DNA of 64,000 bases. It comes from Acetobacter peroxydans. GTDB taxonomy: Bacteria; Pseudomonadota; Alphaproteobacteria; Acetobacterales; Acetobacteraceae. The position numbers and the translations under genes were made by a program. Within the stretch, counting starts at the first letter, position 1. Every line of letters starts with the position of its first letter. The stretch lies in assembly GCF_006539345.1 (NCBI RefSeq), contig NZ_BJMV01000001.1, positions 186,001 through 250,000 of the forward strand, written 5' to 3'. Shown here piece by piece: positions 55,600 to 64,000 of the stretch. Below the pieces are notes generated by a model, which was not told the origin of the DNA, made no database searches, and saw only the letters and a list, made by a program, of their open reading frames with translations.

Positions 55600-56112
55600 T
55601 TACAGATGCCTGCGCATGTGGTCGCGCAGGGTGTTGCACTGCTTGGCGTAATGCGACGCCTTGGAGGCGGTAAAGAAATTGATCAGGAACGCGCCAATCA
55701 GCGAGCAGAAAGAGACGACAATCAGCACTTCGCCTGTCAGGCGGATGGCATCATTGTAATGCAGGGCTGAATACCACAGCAGCGTGACACTCAGTACCGC
55801 TCCGAAGAACCCGAACACGCCAGTTGATTTCATCAGGGAGTCTTCGATGTTTTCGAAGGCTGATGTTTCCTGCCACAGGTCGAACAGCTTGCGGTCTATC
55901 TCGCCCACGGCCTCGGCATGGGTTTCTTTTTCTTCTGTGGTGCGCTTGTGCGGGTTCTTCCGGTGGATTTCGAGTTCCTGCCGGGCCTTTGCAAAAACGC
56001 GCCGCCGTTCCTTGATGGCGGGCAGGCTGATATCAACAAAGCTCAGAATGGCGACATTAAGCCCGGCTGAAAGCTGCACCACAGCCTGAAAATCGCCCCA
56101 TGTCACGGCCAT
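55600..56112 (-). CDS. Hypothetical protein with C-terminal membrane helices
   Basis: I do not recognise this 170-residue protein. A short hydrophobic N-terminus (LNVAILSFVDISLPAI) is followed by a charged helical stretch (RRRVFAKARQELEIHRKNPH, KRTTEEKETHAEAVGEIDRK) and two membrane helices (GVFGFFGAVLSVTLLWYSAL, VLIVVSFCSLIGAFLINFF). It converges on the receptor gene, with a 15-bp gap. Confidence 0.65.
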   Translation of the reverse strand: MAVTWGDFQAVVQLSAGLNVAILSFVDISLPAIKERRRVFAKARQELEIHRKNPHKRTTEEKETHAEAVGEIDRKLFDLWQETSAFENIEDSLMKSTGVFGFFGAVLSVTLLWYSALHYNDAIRLTGEVLIVVSFCSLIGAFLINFFTASKASHYAKQCNTLRDHMRRHL

Positions 56113-56234
56113 TCCTGTTCATTCTCCTGTGCATCGTCCCGTATCTGGCCGCGTTTTACGGCGTGGGCGAGGCGGCAGGTAGAGGGATCAGGCATGACTG
56201 CCATTCTGCCGCGTGCGCAGGAGCCTGTGCCGCG

Positions 56235-57959
56235 TCAGCGCAGCCAGACCTGTGAGAACAGAACCTGGTTGATGGTGGTGTAAATGAAGTGCTTCACCCT
56301 CTCAGATGTCAGCACCACGCTTGCGGTTTCAAAGGCCGGTGCCATGGGGGCCAGCGCCATGACCCGCTCGTTCACCTGCCGCCAGAGGGCGTTGCGGGCT
56401 TCGTCTGTCAGGCTCGTGTCAGAGTTTGCGCGATCCATCAGGGCTTGCGTTGGTTTGTCGCAAAAACCGGGCAGATTGATCGAACTGTCAGAATGGGGAT
56501 GAAAGTTCTCACAGCCCAGCAGGGCATCAAGGAAGTTCGACGGAGAGGGATAATCCGCCGACCATCCTGTCAAGCCGATCTGCACATGGTTGTCGGTATT
56601 CTGCATGTAGGAAAAGGCGATATTGCCATTCAGCGGCCGCACGGTGGCTTTGTAGCCGATGCTTTCCAGCATGTCGCGTAGCCATGTGCCCATGGCAATA
56701 TCGGTGCTGGTGTTCGCGGTAATGAGGGTAACTTTCTGCCCGGCGGTGCCGCTGGCGCGCACCAGAGCGCGGGCGCGCTCAAGGTCTGGCCCGCGCCACT
56801 GGGGGGCGGGATTTTCGGGCGTGGCGTCACGGGTGTAGTCGCATCCGATATCCGAAGCGGGCAGGGAGGTCGGCACCATGCCGCACAGCGGATGGGCGAT
56901 GCCCGGCCCCCCGTACAGGATGACCAGCGCCTTGCGATTGAGCGCGTAATTGACCGCCTGACGCACCGCCAGTTCCGTAAAGGGCGGCTCGTGCATGTTC
57001 ATGGACAGGAAATAGATCGAGGGGTGCGGCATGACATGCGTGCGGCTGGTAAAGCGGCTGCCGATCTCGCCCAGCCGGTCGAGAGGGATCGGATCGGCCA
57101 TCCAGTCGTACTGGTTGTTTTCCACCGCAGTGACGGCGGTCTCGTCTGGAATGCCGAAAGTGTAGGTTATTCTGTCGGGAAAGCCTTCGGGCTGGGCCTG
57201 CGGGTTCCATGGGTGGAAATACGGATTGCGGCCCAGTTCAAGGCGGGTGGTGGGGTCATAGGTTTCAAGCCGATAGGGGCCTGTGCCGGGCAGGGGCACG
57301 TTGCCGGTATCATGCGCGGGGCTTGAGGCAGGCAGGATGACGGCATGGATAAACGCCAGCTTGTGCAGGAATTCGGTGTCGGGCCGCGACAGATGGAACG
57401 TGATGCGCCGTTGCGCGGGGTCGATTTCCACCCCTTTTTCCAGCGTGCAGGTGGCGGGCGCGTTCAGGCAGGCGTCGGCCCCGACAATGGTGCCGTAAAA
57501 CGCGCCAGCGGTGGGGGAGGCCACCTTGAATATCCGCTGGAAGGAGGCGCGCACGTCGTTCACGGTAACGGGCTGACCGTCGGAAAAGCGTAGTCCCGGC
57601 CGCAGGGTAAAGCGGTAGGTCAGGCCGCCATCCGCCGGAGTGGGCAGGTTTTCCGCCAGATCCGGCACGATCTGCGCACCCGCAGGCCCGGCTACCTTCC
57701 GAAAGGCCGTAAGCCCGTCATACACGTTGGCGAACAGGTTGACGAAGCGCGCGCCGTAATTGATCTGCGGGTCAAGCGTGCCACCGGAGGCGGAAGCGAC
57801 AAGGCGGAGCGTGCCGCCCTTGTGGGCGTCGATATCGGAAGCGCTGGCAGCGGGGGCAACCGGCGTCGGCTCTTTCGGGGGATCAGCTTGCGCGCTGGCT
57901 GGCGCAGGCAGCGCCCCTAGCATGAACACCAGGGCAGCCAGAAGCCCCGGCCTTTTCAT
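56235..57959 (-). CDS. Peptide ABC transporter substrate-binding protein (SBP_bac_5)
   Basis: A periplasmic oligopeptide/dipeptide-binding protein. A signal peptide (KRPGLLAALVFMLGALPAPA) leads to the family fold: GGTLRLVASASGGTLDPQIN, LTYRFTLRPGLRFSDGQPVT, VNDVRASFQRIF, PGTGPYRLETYDPTTRLELG, and a C-terminal half with AVRQAVNYALNRKALVILYG. ATG 57959 gives 574 residues. No permease or ATPase genes are adjacent, so it either works with a remote transporter or has another role. A 48-residue membrane peptide gene lies 46 bases upstream. Confidence 0.87.
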   Translation of the reverse strand: MKRPGLLAALVFMLGALPAPASAQADPPKEPTPVAPAASASDIDAHKGGTLRLVASASGGTLDPQINYGARFVNLFANVYDGLTAFRKVAGPAGAQIVPDLAENLPTPADGGLTYRFTLRPGLRFSDGQPVTVNDVRASFQRIFKVASPTAGAFYGTIVGADACLNAPATCTLEKGVEIDPAQRRITFHLSRPDTEFLHKLAFIHAVILPASSPAHDTGNVPLPGTGPYRLETYDPTTRLELGRNPYFHPWNPQAQPEGFPDRITYTFGIPDETAVTAVENNQYDWMADPIPLDRLGEIGSRFTSRTHVMPHPSIYFLSMNMHEPPFTELAVRQAVNYALNRKALVILYGGPGIAHPLCGMVPTSLPASDIGCDYTRDATPENPAPQWRGPDLERARALVRASGTAGQKVTLITANTSTDIAMGTWLRDMLESIGYKATVRPLNGNIAFSYMQNTDNHVQIGLTGWSADYPSPSNFLDALLGCENFHPHSDSSINLPGFCDKPTQALMDRANSDTSLTDEARNALWRQVNERVMALAPMAPAFETASVVLTSERVKHFIYTTINQVLFSQVWLR

Positions 57960-58005
57960 GCTGTGCCCGCCGCAAGAGTGGCGGACGGATACGCCGATTG
58001 TGCCG

Positions 58006-58152
58006 TCATTCGCCCGCGTTGCGGCTGATGGCGGCGGGTTCGGGGGTTTTGAGCAGAAGAGCCCGGAAGTTCTGGAACATGGTGCAGAAAACGATAATGC
58101 CGACCATGATCGCGCCGATGATGATGCCGATACGGGTTGCATTTTCATTCAT
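58006..58152 (-). CDS. Small single-helix membrane protein, 48 residues
   Basis: A short frame encodes MNENATRIGIIIGAIMVGII, then VFCTMFQNFRALLLKTPEPA and AISRNAGE. One strong hydrophobic helix (residues 8-25) with a basic C-terminal flank suggests an inner-membrane small protein. It is 46 bases upstream of the substrate-binding protein gene on the same strand and probably shares its transcript. No strong ribosome-binding site is visible, so confidence is limited. Confidence 0.55.
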   Translation of the reverse strand: MNENATRIGIIIGAIMVGIIVFCTMFQNFRALLLKTPEPAAISRNAGE

Positions 58153-58252
58153 CGGGAAAGCTGCCATCTGCTGGTTGGTGCGGGCCTGTCATTTTTCTTC
58201 TACCCCTAATTCTATCTGGTGCAAGAGGGGCGGGCTTTTCGGCTGAGGGTGC

Positions 58253-59716
<1,464 letters not shown>

Positions 59717-60010
59717 CGGTGTGTCTCCGGCGCGTACAGCGGTCAATGCGTGAACATTCGTGCTATAAAGATGGGAACCGCAGAGCGCGTGGTGCAGCCC
59801 CGGCGGGTCTGTTTGTTGTCACGTTGCCGAGAGGGCGTGTGCCGCCAGCCTGTGTGCCGTGTGTGTTCTTCGATGGTGTGGCCGCACGCCCTCTGCTAGA
59901 AGACCACACGGATCACTGGCTGCATGCGTTGCCATGTCTTTGCCTTACCGTTCTGTCTATTAAGTAAATATTGACTGACGGGCGTGTCTGGAACGGGGGA
60001 GTGGACGGGG

Positions 60011-62644
60011 ATGGCGTTAACGGGTCTGGCAGCGGTGCTGCTGGTTATCGCACTGTTGCTGGTTGTTGTGAGTGCGGTACAGCCCCTGGCCCGCAAACTT
60101 GAGCTGTCTGAAACCGTTCTGCTCGCCATTGTCGGGATCATTATTGGCTCGGTAGCGGATTTTGCGCTGCGTTCCTCCCATGCCTCGGCGTTGAGCGGCA
60201 TTGCCGAGACCCTGCTTGATTTTCCCATCAACAGCGAAGCCTTTCTGCTGATCTTCCTGCCCGTACTGGTTTTTCAGGGCGCGCTGGCGATCGACGTGCG
60301 GCGTCTTGCACATGAAACGGCCACGGTTCTGCTGCTGGCCGTGGTGGCGGTGGTGCTTTCTACCGCCCTGATCGGCTTTGCCCTGCACCCGTTCGCGCAG
60401 ATGCCGTTGGTGGTGTGCCTGCTGCTCGGCTCAATCGTGGCCACTACCGACCCTTCGGCCGTGGCAGGTATCTTCCGCGATATCGGGGCGGCCACACGGC
60501 TGACCCGACTGGTGGAGGGCGAGGCGCTGCTGAACGATGCGGCGGCCATTTCCATCTTCTCCATCCTGCTGCCCTCGGTGACGCTGCATAAGGCTATCCA
60601 CCCCGGTGATGCGGTAATTTCATTCTTTATCTCCTTTGGGGGGGCGCTCATTGTCGGCGTGGTGCTGGGGCGACTGACGCTGGCCATGATGTCCGCCATC
60701 GGCAGTTCCGCAGCGGAAGTCACGCTGACGGTGGCGCTGCCTTATGTGGCCTATATCGTTTCGGATGAGTTTCTGTCCGTCTCTGGCGTGGTGGCGACAG
60801 CCGCCGCCGGGCTGACGGTTTCGGTTTATGGGCCTTCGACCATCCGGCCACAGACATGGCTGTTTCTCAACCAGCTCTGGCAGCAGCTCGTGTTCTGGGC
60901 AGGCTCACTGGTGTTCGTGCTGGCATCCATGCTGGTGCCGCACCTACTGGTGGGCATGAACCGCTGGGACTGGGTACTGATCCTTATTGCCAGCGTGGCG
61001 GGCATGGTCGCGCGTGCGGCCGTGGTGTTCGGCATGTTTCCGCTTCTGGCCTGGAGCCGCCTGTCCCCACCTGTGCCGACCCCCTTCAAGGTAACAATGG
61101 TCTGGGGTGGCCTGCGCGGTGCCATTACGCTGGCGCTGGCTCTGGCGGTTACGGAAAACGACCATGTGTCCACGCCCATTGCCCATTTTATCGGGATTAT
61201 CGCCACCGGTTTCGTGCTGATCACACTGCTGGTCAATGGTACCACGCTGCGCTCGCTTGTGCTGTTTCTCAAGCTTGACCAGCTTTCTCCCATTGATGAG
61301 GCCATGCGGCATCAGGTGCTGGGGATCGGGCTTGCCAACGTGCAGAGACGGGCGAAAGCTCTGGGCGAAGAACTCGGTTTTTCCATCGATGCCACCCGAC
61401 CGGTGCTGGAGCAGGTTGCCCGTCGTTCGGAGGATGAGCAGGCGGTCAATGAGTTCGACAATGCCCTGTCCGATACACAGCGCATCAATCTGGCGCTGAT
61501 TACCATCGCCAGTCAGGAACGCTCGTTGCTGCTCGACCTGTTTCGCATGAAAGGGCTTTCGCGCCGGGTGATGGAAATTCTGCTGCGCTCGGCCGAGGCC
61601 GCAGTCGATGGCGCACGTCTGGAAGGGCGTCTGGGCTATGTGCGCGCCATCCGCCGCAGGCTCAGCCCCACGTTCCGTTTCAGGATGGCGCAGGCCATCC
61701 ACAACTATCTCAGGCTCGACCGGCCGCTGATGCTGTCTATGGCTGAGCGGTTTGAAATGCTCATGGTGGCGCATTTCATCTCCATCTCTCTCACCCGCTT
61801 CATGCGCGTGCGGCTTGAGCCCACTCTGGGCAGCCGCATTGGCGAGATCGTGGCCGAGGTGCTCTCACGCCAGCGCAAGCTGTTGGATGAGGCGCTGGAC
61901 ACCATGCGCCTGCATTATCATGGCTATGCCGAAGCGCTGGAAAATCGCATTTTCCGCCAGATTGTCCTGCGGCTGGAAGGCGAGGAATACGACGCCCTGC
62001 TGTCGGAATCCCTTATCAGTGAGGAACTGAGCCGCGAACTGATCAAGGAGGTCGAGCGCCGGCGCCACCGGCTGGACAAGCGGCTGAGTTTTGACCTGCG
62101 CAGCGGGATTGAGGAGCGCATCAAGAACGCCACCATCTTCAAGGGGCTGTCCGGGGCGGAGCTGCATGATCTGGCCACCACCACCACCCTGCGCTTTGTA
62201 ACTCCGCAGGAAGTCATCTGCCGCAAGGGGCGGAAGGTGAAATATGTCTATTTCATCAGCGCCGGTCTGGCCGAGGCCCACGTGGTGGGAGAAGAGATGC
62301 ACTATGGCGCGGGTGATCTGATTGGCGCGCAGGAGGCGCTCAAGCGCTGGCGCTGTGCAGGTACCGTCAGGGCTGTGCAGTTCGGCCATCTGATGGCGAT
62401 CCGCGCCTCACGTTTCCGGCGTCTGGTGGAAGATTATCCGGTGGTGCTGGAGAATATTCAGGCCAATCGGCGTAAGCGCGAAACGGGGGAGCGGCCGCTG
62501 AGCCTGTTGCCACGCCGTAAACCCGTCGAGAATGACACGCCGCCAGAAAACGCGGCGGCGGAGGGCCCTACTGCGCTGGCCATAGAGGGTAACCCGACAC
62601 CCCCTCTGCTGGACGCTCCGACACCCGGCAGCGAGGTCTCCTGA
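60011..62644 (+). CDS. Cation/proton antiporter (CPA1/NhaP type) with C-terminal cNMP-binding domain
   Basis: The first 420 residues form a 12-13 helix Na+/H+ exchanger fold with the ion-site motif SIVATTDPSAVAGIFRDIGA and LVEGEALLNDAAAISIFSIL. A long cytoplasmic helical region follows. Near residues 700-800 lies a cyclic-nucleotide-binding-like domain (NATIFKGLSGAELHDLATTT, YVYFISAGLAEAHVVGEEMH, YGAGDLIGAQEALKRW), and a Pro-rich tail ends the 877-residue protein. The layout recalls plant SOS1 and related bacterial exchangers. Likely role: pH and sodium homeostasis. ATG 60011 follows GGGGGAG. Confidence 0.88.
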   Translation: MALTGLAAVLLVIALLLVVVSAVQPLARKLELSETVLLAIVGIIIGSVADFALRSSHASALSGIAETLLDFPINSEAFLLIFLPVLVFQGALAIDVRRLAHETATVLLLAVVAVVLSTALIGFALHPFAQMPLVVCLLLGSIVATTDPSAVAGIFRDIGAATRLTRLVEGEALLNDAAAISIFSILLPSVTLHKAIHPGDAVISFFISFGGALIVGVVLGRLTLAMMSAIGSSAAEVTLTVALPYVAYIVSDEFLSVSGVVATAAAGLTVSVYGPSTIRPQTWLFLNQLWQQLVFWAGSLVFVLASMLVPHLLVGMNRWDWVLILIASVAGMVARAAVVFGMFPLLAWSRLSPPVPTPFKVTMVWGGLRGAITLALALAVTENDHVSTPIAHFIGIIATGFVLITLLVNGTTLRSLVLFLKLDQLSPIDEAMRHQVLGIGLANVQRRAKALGEELGFSIDATRPVLEQVARRSEDEQAVNEFDNALSDTQRINLALITIASQERSLLLDLFRMKGLSRRVMEILLRSAEAAVDGARLEGRLGYVRAIRRRLSPTFRFRMAQAIHNYLRLDRPLMLSMAERFEMLMVAHFISISLTRFMRVRLEPTLGSRIGEIVAEVLSRQRKLLDEALDTMRLHYHGYAEALENRIFRQIVLRLEGEEYDALLSESLISEELSRELIKEVERRRHRLDKRLSFDLRSGIEERIKNATIFKGLSGAELHDLATTTTLRFVTPQEVICRKGRKVKYVYFISAGLAEAHVVGEEMHYGAGDLIGAQEALKRWRCAGTVRAVQFGHLMAIRASRFRRLVEDYPVVLENIQANRRKRETGERPLSLLPRRKPVENDTPPENAAAEGPTALAIEGNPTPPLLDAPTPGSEVS

Positions 62645-62691
62645 AGAGCCTGCTGCCGAGTGTCAGGTTATATATTAAAGTCAGGCGCGCT

Positions 62692-63222
62692 TCATGGCTG
62701 CTGCGTGGCGCGCAGGGCTAGTCCGAACTGCACCCAGCTTACACCGCTGACGATGAGTTCCACTGCCACGAAGGTGCCGATCAGCCACAGGCCAGACCAC
62801 GGCAGCGTCAGATATAGGGCCAGCCCAACCACAAGGCTGATAATCCCGCTGAACAGGATCAGGCCCCAGCCTGCCAGTTCACGGTGCTGCACGGCAATAA
62901 TGGCGCGGGTGACGCCCACGACCATAAAGCAGGCAGAGGCAAACAGGGTTATCGCCGTAGAGCCGGAAACCGGTTCGGCAATCAGGATACCCCCGGCGAC
63001 GACGTAGAGCGTACCGACCAGAAGAGCCAGAAGAAAGCTGCCCCAGTCACGCACGGCCAACGCATGGGCACCCTGCATGATTCCAGCGAAAACGAGCAGG
63101 GCACCAATGAAGATAGTGCTGGCCAGCGTTACGGCAACGACCTCCACGCAGGAGACAAAGCCCAGAACGATCAGCAGGGTGCCTATGGCTACGAATAGGC
63201 CCCATTTGCGTGCAAGCGGCAT
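62692..63222 (-). CDS. HdeD-family membrane protein
   Basis: Six short hydrophobic helices in three hairpins: FVAIGTLLIVLGFVSCVEVV, TLASTIFIGALLVFAGIMQG, SFLLALLVGTLYVVAGGILI, ITLFASACFMVVGVTRAIIA, GWGLILFSGIISLVVGLALY, LWLIGTFVAVELIVSGVSWV. HdeD of E. coli is tied to acid resistance at high cell density, which would fit an acetic acid bacterium. ATG 63222 is preceded by AAGGA at ten bases; 176 residues. Confidence 0.86.
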   Translation of the reverse strand: MPLARKWGLFVAIGTLLIVLGFVSCVEVVAVTLASTIFIGALLVFAGIMQGAHALAVRDWGSFLLALLVGTLYVVAGGILIAEPVSGSTAITLFASACFMVVGVTRAIIAVQHRELAGWGLILFSGIISLVVGLALYLTLPWSGLWLIGTFVAVELIVSGVSWVQFGLALRATQQP

Positions 63223-63582
63223 GAAATGTTTTCCTTGAATACGGTCAGGGGCCTGATTGCGGCCCGGATGGCGGCGGCAGAATGCTATGTCCGACCATTC
63301 TTCTTTGGCATAATATGACGAAAGGGGAAGTAGAAAGAGAAAAATACACATCCCTCTGCCGGGATGCACGCGTATCGGGGGTCTCTGTTTCTTGACAGGA
63401 AGCGGTAGTTTTCGTAAAGGCTGCGACCATTGCCGGGAATGAGGACGGAACGGCCAGCACAGTGCCGGCTGGTAATGCGTTTCGCGCCCGCTCCAGTCCG
63501 TGGTGGACGGAGACTACCGGTGTAACGACGGGACAGGCAGCCGCAGGGCCTGCCACCCGCCTGTTGAGAGTAAGAGCGCACT
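63223..63582. other. Divergent intergenic region and possible rpsD leader
   Basis: No gene is supported. The 150 bases before rpsD contain stem-loop candidates: CTCC-A-GTCC/GGAC-GGAG at 63491-63512 and ACAGGC/GCCTGT (63533-63538 with 63559-63564), the latter ending about 18 bases before the start codon. An alternative pairing, GGCAG/CTGCC, overlaps it. These could form a leader on which S4 acts, since S4 is often autoregulatory. A purine-rich tract lies near 63313-63345. Confidence 0.4.
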
Positions 63583-64000
63583 ATGAGCAAGCGCCTCGAG
63601 AGCAAGTACAAAATCAATCGCCGCCTTGGCGTTAACCTGTGGGGCCGTGCGAAGTCCCCGGTTAACCGTCGTGAATACGGCCCCGGCCAGCATGGTCAGC
63701 GCCGCAAGGGCAAGCCTTCCGACTTCTCCGTGCAGCTGATGGCCAAGCAGAAGCTCAAGGGCTACTACGGCAACATCACGGAAAAGCAGTTCCGTCGCTA
63801 CTATCAGGAAGCCGTGCGTCGTAAGGGCGATACGTCTGAAAACCTGATCAACCTGCTGGAACGTCGTCTGGATGCGGTGATCTACCGCATGAAGTTCGCG
63901 ATCACGCCGTTTGCCGCGCGTCAGTTCGTCAGCCATGGCCACGTGACGGTCAACGGCCGCAAGATGAACATCCCCTCCTACCTCGTGCAGGATGGTGACG
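63583..64000 (+). CDS. rpsD: 30S ribosomal protein S4 (3' end off window)
   Basis: S4 is a primary 16S rRNA-binding protein. The visible 139 residues include the N-terminal [60 protein letters not shown] and the start of the S4 RNA-binding domain ([40 protein letters not shown]). The gene runs off the right edge. Confidence 0.96.
   Translation, partial: MSKRLESKYKINRRLGVNLWGRAKSPVNRREYGPGQHGQRRKGKPSDFSVQLMAKQKLKGYYGNITEKQFRRYYQEAVRRKGDTSENLINLLERRLDAVIYRMKFAITPFAARQFVSHGHVTVNGRKMNIPSYLVQDGD

Overview
The window is high-GC chromosomal DNA from an acetic acid bacterium (Acetobacteraceae, Alphaproteobacteria), most likely close to Komagataeibacter, Gluconacetobacter or Acetobacter. The best evidence is a three-subunit membrane-bound aldehyde dehydrogenase (molybdopterin, [2Fe-2S] and triheme cytochrome c subunits). 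Alphaproteobacterial gene groupings such as hslV-hslU, carD, an FzlA-like GST and ftsE-ftsX agree with this. Genus is inferred from protein character, not from a search. I found no rRNA, tRNA, CRISPR array, prophage or intact insertion sequence.

Layout. 1-5.5 kb: the start of carA (minus, running off the left edge) diverges from a yqeY-dnaG-rpoD macromolecular-synthesis block. 5.5-9 kb: a GNAT gene, the rpsF-rpsR-rplI ribosomal operon with a clear terminator, and cfa. 9-17.7 kb (minus): a TauE/SafE permease, rsmA, surA, lptD, lptG and an outer-membrane porin, i.e. an envelope-biogenesis group. 18.3-25.7 kb: a GntR regulator, minC/minD/minE, an FzlA-like GST, an HI0933-type flavoprotein, and rsmI diverging from an LpoA-like lipoprotein. 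26-33 kb: a TPR/glycosyltransferase-like protein, carD, a bestrophin, S-formylglutathione hydrolase, and ftsE-ftsX with a DUF218 protein. 33.2-37.2 kb: two overlapping histidine kinases with no DNA-binding response regulator. 37.4-39.8 kb: hslV-hslU-sufE. 39.9-44.1 kb (minus): the aldehyde dehydrogenase operon. 44.6-50 kb: rpmI-rplT, pheS-pheT and a lone pstS. 50.2-55.6 kb: an iron/siderophore locus (DUF3649, PepSY, DUF3325, TonB-dependent receptor) interrupted by one AT-rich, probably acquired acyltransferase gene. 56.2-64 kb: a peptide-binding protein with a 48-residue membrane peptide, fumC, a cNMP-domain cation/proton antiporter, an HdeD-like protein, and the start of rpsD.

The most notable observation is at the left edge. 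The carA reading frame continues 79 codons upstream of the usual CarA start and encodes a complete YdaS/Cro-like helix-turn-helix. Two copies of a TTGGGAA-N5-TTCCCAA type palindrome, 44 bp apart, lie just upstream. I infer, without proof, that this metabolic enzyme subunit may regulate DNA, possibly its own promoter. Other points of interest are two palindromes at the iron locus, an FNR-like box at the aldehyde dehydrogenase operon, a GNAT gene remnant, and non-ATG starts for lptD and rsmA.
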